Positions 58,846 to 64,000 of a DNA stretch of 64,000 bases are shown in pieces. This stretch comes from Melampsora larici-populina 98AG31 (Eukaryota > Basidiomycota > Pucciniomycetes > Pucciniales > Melampsoraceae). The stretch spans positions 298,866 through 362,865 of the forward strand of contig NW_006768837.1 of NCBI RefSeq assembly GCF_000204055.1, written 5' to 3'. The notes beneath the pieces were generated by a model, which saw only the letters and a program-made list of their open reading frames with translations, searched no databases and had not been told where the DNA came from. A program made the translations under genes and the position numbers. How positions within the stretch are numbered: position 1 is the first letter of the stretch; each line of letters starts with the position of its first letter.

Positions 58846-60020
58846 AGCATACAATGGCCACATAATAACTTTCAGGAGGGGGAAAGCTCACACTGCCAAC
58901 ATAGATGCCATTCAAACATGATGAGGTTACCCATTTACATTGTTCCAAGCTTGAAACTAAGCTTCCATGTCAGAGCTCAAAATGTGATTGAGGGGAACAC
59001 TGGCTTGAAACATTTTTTTCTTCCAACTTGATGAATACTTCAATCTTATCCTATTTTGATCCAAACAGTGATCTTGTGACCTAACAAATAACAATAGATT
59101 TGGAAGTTGCTTGTCATCTATCATAATTTACTCGATGAAATACATTACAAGGAAATTGTGAGCAATTGATCAAAAAAAATAAGACCATGGTATTTCAATG
59201 TTTTAGATTGAAGATCCAAGACTTCATCAGCATAGGTGCACTCCAATCACTGCCCAATAAACACAACTGTTCAGACAGAACACACATTTTATAAGATTTG
59301 AAGCAGAAATCAAAGCTTCAGTTCAAAATACTGACACATATATCAGTAATGATAACAACAGAGATGAAAGACACCCCATAATTCTATGCTAACCATACTT
59401 TTCTTAACTCCACAGGAAGCATATTGGAAAGTGACATGTTTTAGGCCATTGAATTTTGACAAGTAGAGTTTTGGAGGAGATATATTAAGAGTGTGTTCAC
59501 TTAAGCAGTTTCTGGTGAGAAATCACATTCTGCAAAATTTAAAGTGTCTATTTGGTGGTGCATGTTTCATTCTTGCATTAAAAAAATTACAGAATGTGAT
59601 TTCTGGTCAGAAGTTCCTTAAGTGAACGCACCCTAAGAGATCTACTGATCTTACATTTATTGCAAAAAGAAAATTGTGGAAAAGAAGAAATTATCACAAT
59701 TCTAAAGGCAGCAAAAGGAAAACTTGAAACAAGAATCACGCAAAAAAACATTTCAATCTTCACTAAACTTTCTTTGACACTATAGGGAAAAGAATTACTT
59801 GTGTGTAGAGTGAGATCCTCTTTTGTAAAAGGTTAATTACGTTTTTCAGAACATTATTCATTTTGCATAAGTACAATGTAAACCTCGAAAGAGAGATGTA
59901 TATAAAAAGGATATTCAACCAATCGTACTTCTACAACATCAATCATTCACAAAAGCCAAACATATCATAAACAAGCAAGCAAAAAAAATGACAAACCAAC
60001 ATTGAACTACTGATTGATTC
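58846..60020. other. Intergenic, no gene supported
   Basis: Holds one MITE-like end (CACTGCCAACATAGA at 58891, without a visible partner), the Tourist-like MITE at 59489 and the 3' flank of CWH43. A plus-strand TATATAAAAAGG near 59899 is followed by no gene. Confidence 0.45.
59489..59633. mobile_element. Tourist/PIF-Harbinger-like MITE (145 bp)
   Basis: Ends GAGTGTGTTCACTTAAG and the inverse of GGGTGCGTTCACTTAAG; TAA on both sides (59486-59488 and 59634-59636). A TWA 3-bp duplication and GGGTG-GTT ends are typical of PIF/Harbinger MITEs. AATCACATTCTG inner words are also inverted. Related remnant at 43576. Confidence 0.85.
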
Positions 60021-63000
60021 TTATTTATAATAAACAACATCTGTACCAAAGATCTCTTTTAAAACATGATATTGATGACCTTTAAATCCTCCTTGATTCA
60101 TCAATCGATTCGAAAACCTCATTGAAGGTTTAATCAATCCTTCTTCGATTCTAACATAATCTGATAAATCTCGATCTGGATCTACTTTAATCCAATCTGG
60201 TGGAACTTGAAAACTACCAACTTGAATCTCTGTATCACTTACAGCAGGTTTAGATCTAAAGAAATCAAAAAGTTAAAGATCAATGATACCTTCTACAAAA
60301 GCAGATGATAGTTAGACTTACCCTCTTGTCACCCTAGCATAGCCAACTCGTCTCAACCCACGAAACAAGATATATTCACACCTGATAATCTCTCAGTCCA
60401 ATCAGTTATCCTCATGATCATTAATAAATAAATGAATAACTTACCATCGATCAAAATCTGATCTTTCAATATCCAACATTTTTCCATCTTCTACTAAGAT
60501 TTGATAAGGAGCAGGTCTAGGAGCATGAGGTTTACTAACTACATATCCTAAAAAGATAAATGGTCTAGGATATGCTTCTCTCATGATCCTTGCTAATTCG
60601 ATTGATTGTAATTCTCGACTATCGATTAAAAAAATGGTTTTGCAAGAGACAAGATCAGAAACAAATGGACAAAGATGAATTGAAACCGTGAAAAAGTAAC
60701 TCAACTCTTTTGGATCTTCTTCTTGTCCATTATGACTAACAATCACATCTATCATTGTGCCAAATACATCTAAAGTCGCATGTATTGCTTTTTTCACCAG
60801 ATAATCACATTCACATTAGTGTCAACTTCAAATTTTCAAGAAGAGAGTCCGAATAGAAAACACACCAGGTGCGAGTTCACCTTTGGGTGAAGGTAATAAA
60901 TGATGAGTCGAATTGACAATAGGGAATTTCGAAAGTAAAGCTGCTCCCTAGAAGCCATGATTTTATAGTTGCACCGAAAATTGATGAAAGGTAAGGATTC
61001 TTCATCAATGAGATCAGAAGAAAGCAATAACACAAACCCAGGTATGTTTGTTAGGTCCAGGTCCAAGATCAACATACATTCCTAAATCCTCAGCAATAAA
61101 TTGAGTCCTAAGAATAAGAGATAAAAAGATTGATTAATGATCTCAGAAAAACCAATACCAAAGATTCAAAGTGACTCACAAATCTCGATTTCCCATCACA
61201 ATCCTTTGTAAATCACTCTCTAAAAGTCCTATGACATCTAACTCCAATTCTTGAAAGATATCTCTCATCCTTCTTTGACTTTCCCACATCCCACTATTTA
61301 ATTTTGTTTACAAAGAATCAACAAATGAGCTCTCAAAACAATCAACTAGCCATGACAGAAATATAATTCATGTAGATGAAACAAACCTGTCAATACCAAA
61401 ATGAACCGTCCAAATACCAGCTTTCAAGGTTCTATCTTCAGGATGATAAGGTAAAACCTCTTTAACTTTCCAAACGGTCCTGAACCACATCACTAAAACA
61501 GCCCCAAGTATCAATGCACCCAAGGCTTTCCTAATCAACCCTTTTTCAACGAAGTCCTCTTCTACAAGTTCATTTTCTTCTTCTTTTCGCTTATCGTATT
61601 GATTTCCAAAAAATCCAATCCCAATCAATCCAATCACAACTGCTAAGACAATTGGAGTATGTTCTCTAAAAATCTCTCCTCCAGGTACAAATGCGTATGC
61701 AACTGTAAAAGTATGAATAAGTTCAAGTAAATCATAAATCAAAAAACTAATTCCAAATCCAAGTCCAATAGATGTCCAACCTCCGGGACGAGAAAAGTTT
61801 GATAAAGATCTAATGAAGATATTCAATTGACTAATACTAAAGATACATAATATCAATCCAGAACTAAAACCTAACCATCCATGGAAAAGTGTTAGACCAA
61901 TAGTTGAAAGGACTCCAAGACCGTACCAGATTGGATGTGAACATAGATCATTAGGTGAGCCAGTTTCAATAAAGACTCCTATTGCCATCGCGATTATCAT
62001 CATGTATCCATGCTTCACAGTTGTTGGACCTTTGACCGGATATCCGTCCCAGACCCAAGCAAGCATTGTACCCGAGTCGGTGAAGAGGGTATGGATTAAG
62101 AAAAGCAGAGCTCCTAAGCCTATCGATGAACACCACCAGCGCCAACAAGGTGGTAAGACTTCATCTTCCTCCTCATCTTCTTCTCCCTCTTCCTGATCTC
62201 CTTCCTCGTCAACTTCTTCAATATCTTCTCGAGATGTCCGATCTAGCGAATCTACTAATCCATTCTTCTCCAATAGCTGATCTCTTTCCTTTGCCAAGAT
62301 GACTTCCAAATTAGCCCAAAGTCCTAAAATTACTCCAATTCGATTATACCCTCCATTCTTCATCCTCATGATCGGCCACATCGGATTAAGTGAATAATTA
62401 GCATATTTAATTAAAACGCTCAAAATCAATCCTAATCCAAAGCCTTTTAATTTCCTTTCAGCTTCTTTTTTAGGTCCAACAAATCCAATCACACTTAAAA
62501 AAGTACAAATTCCTACTGAACTAGCTGTTAATTGTAATCGTATTACTGAATCATCGTAAAACCTTTGATCTCGATCTATGATATATGAACCTATACTTAA
62601 GAGTGAAAGGATTTGAAGAATTGGTGATAATTTTAAAAGTAGTGTCCGAAGTAATGGTAAACATAGTAAAAAGGGTGCAAGAGTTGAGAATAGTAAAACT
62701 TCCATTCCATCCAATCCCTAATAAAAAAATGGCGCATAAAATCATGAGATCAGTAAACCATGGAATAGGACAAGTTTATGTGCCTTCACAGGTCAATTTT
62801 TAACACTTTGGCATTTTTTGCCATTAGCGAGATTGTCCGTGTGGAAGGATGACGGGTACATACCATACTCCAAACTGAAAAATAAAATATTGTTGGTCCT
62901 AAAGCAGTCAAAGTGGTCCAGAACACGAAACCTGTAAAGCAAAGAGGCACAAGACATATATCAGATACAATTTTTGAAAACCCTTTGAAGGAATTGAACC

Positions 63001-64000
63001 CCTTTGATAGCACGCTAAACGCTCATCAATCACAAACATACCTAGGTAAATTTCTGCACCAAACAACCTAGCACGTTGGATCTCAGGCGAGTTTAGGCAC
63101 CATGGAATCATTGAATTCGTAGTTCTAGAGGTACGTTCTCTACATATGCAAAAGGGTTGAAAATCAAACCAAAGGTTTTGTAATTTTTCAGTGTTTGAAT
63201 AAAAATTCAACCCATATCATACAAGTTGAATTTAAGCAAAAAGCAAAAACAAGGATGCAAATCAAGTAAGAATCTTTCGGAAAAGGCTTTTGGTTAATAG
63301 GATGAAAAGAAAAACTGAGCAAGTAAATACAATCTAAACAAACACGAAACGCTTGTAACATGTTGAAAAACCGCAGGATAGAAGAACTCCAATTTCTCAA
63401 TCAACATACGTCTTTATAGTCTGAGGCAAAGAGGATCCAGGTTGAAGTCGTCCTTTTAATAGATTGGTAGTCACTTCCGTATAACTCATCACCGGGAGTT
63501 CATTCTTTGGTCGAATGTTGAAACTGATCTCGAAATGAGCAAAATCAAGGATACTACAAGAATCAAATAAGACGTCGTAGACTGTAATTGGATTGGAGCA
63601 ATGATGTCAGTGATAATTGGAATGCGTAAAACTATTTGATAGTATGAAGGATGACTTGCAGATTAAACTCCATTCGATGAACGAGTACTGTTATTTTAAA
63701 ACAATGCACAGAAGACGTGACTTTAGAATAAAATTCTTCCTGACCGCGCATATATGCGACTTAGCTAATGTAACAAAATGATGACTGACATAGGTATATG
63801 CTGAATACCAATCAATGTGATTCGCATAGGGAGTGAGGTTTCGGGTCGCCAAAGAAGAGATAAGAAGCATTCCCAAAGATCAGCATCGATCCAATTGATG
63901 GATTTGACGAATGATTTGATCAATGATCTCGAAGACAATAAATTACCTCCAGGGATCCGTCGCACTTTGTGTTGAACGTAAAAATAGACAAGTGGTATAA
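60021..64000 (-). CDS. CWH43: Cwh43-type GPI-anchor lipid remodelling protein, 5'-partial
   Basis: ER/Golgi enzyme that introduces ceramide into GPI anchors; in one chain it combines a PGAP2-like membrane domain with a C-terminal endonuclease/exonuclease/phosphatase-like domain. Exons: >64000-63947, 63800-63790, 63687-63660, 63581-63410, 63139-63042, 62931-62864, 62717-61387, 61293-61180, 61107-61038, 60947-60866, 60787-60706, 60618-60445, 60381-60322, 60255-60021. Evidence: [33 protein letters not shown], many membrane helices through 62.7-61.5 kb with an acidic loop ([11 protein letters not shown]), then [98 protein letters not shown] and [10 protein letters not shown]. One exon is 11 nt and one intron (63659) has a GC donor (GCAAGT). 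All phases close. Confidence 0.93.

Noticed and set aside
58891..58905. Fourth CACTA-like MITE starting CACTGCCAACATAGA
   Set aside because: No inverted partner end or target duplication was found downstream; at most a truncated end.
59899..59910. Plus-strand TATA box TATATAAAAAGG
   Set aside because: No coding sequence follows on the plus strand; the next gene lies on the opposite strand.

Overview
The window looks like nuclear DNA of a plant-parasitic basidiomycete, most likely a rust fungus (Pucciniales). The genes are intron-dense, with introns of about 55-120 bp. They encode fungal proteins: a Cdk9/Bur1 kinase, Rna1-type RanGAP, App1 phosphatidate phosphatase and Cwh43. These sit in AT-rich, transposon-littered DNA together with a small Tyr/Gly-rich secreted protein, a hexose transporter of the haustorial type, and an unrecognised large secreted protein present in two copies. 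The species assignment is inference; no rRNA or other marker gene is present.

Left block (1-14 kb): a gene-dense region. On the minus strand are the kinase (5' end intact at 4037, 536-bp N gap inside, 3' end off the window) and RanGAP (5691-7568). RanGAP is divergent from a TMEM205-like membrane protein (7866-8522, plus). A small secreted protein (10233-10746, plus) with a clear TATA box is a candidate effector. A TMEM135-like protein (12131-14058, minus) closes the block. I resolved splice junctions by reading-frame continuity and family alignment from memory; all exon phases close.

Transposon block (15-23.3 kb): a LINE 3' fragment, LTR-like repeats in both orientations, a 206-bp CACTA-like MITE and an 805-bp TA-flanked inverted-repeat element.

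Middle genes (26-33 kb): a complete hexose/H+ symporter of the sugar porter family (17 exons, 536 aa) and, convergent to it, a membrane-anchored SGNH/GDSL hydrolase (608 aa).

Second transposon block (33.4-44.3 kb): a hAT-like element with a TA-MITE nested in it, a TA-flanked element with a nested insertion whose empty site survives at 52 kb, an irregular tandem repeat array, a long inverted repeat, a second CACTA-like MITE and a Tourist/Harbinger-like remnant. I support no intact gene here.

Right block (44.3-64 kb): App1 (830 aa, minus), then a segmental duplication of about 4.5 kb. Copy 1 carries an intact 1043-codon single-exon gene for a secreted protein whose C-terminal part is itself an internal two-fold repeat. 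Copy 2 keeps the same frame from end to end but carries four nonsense codons and no frameshift. Each copy has its own later transposon insertion. Cwh43 (minus, 5' end off the window) fills 60-64 kb.

The most novel items are the duplicated secreted protein family with its internal duplication, and the set of small inverted-repeat elements whose ends and target-site duplications can be read directly.
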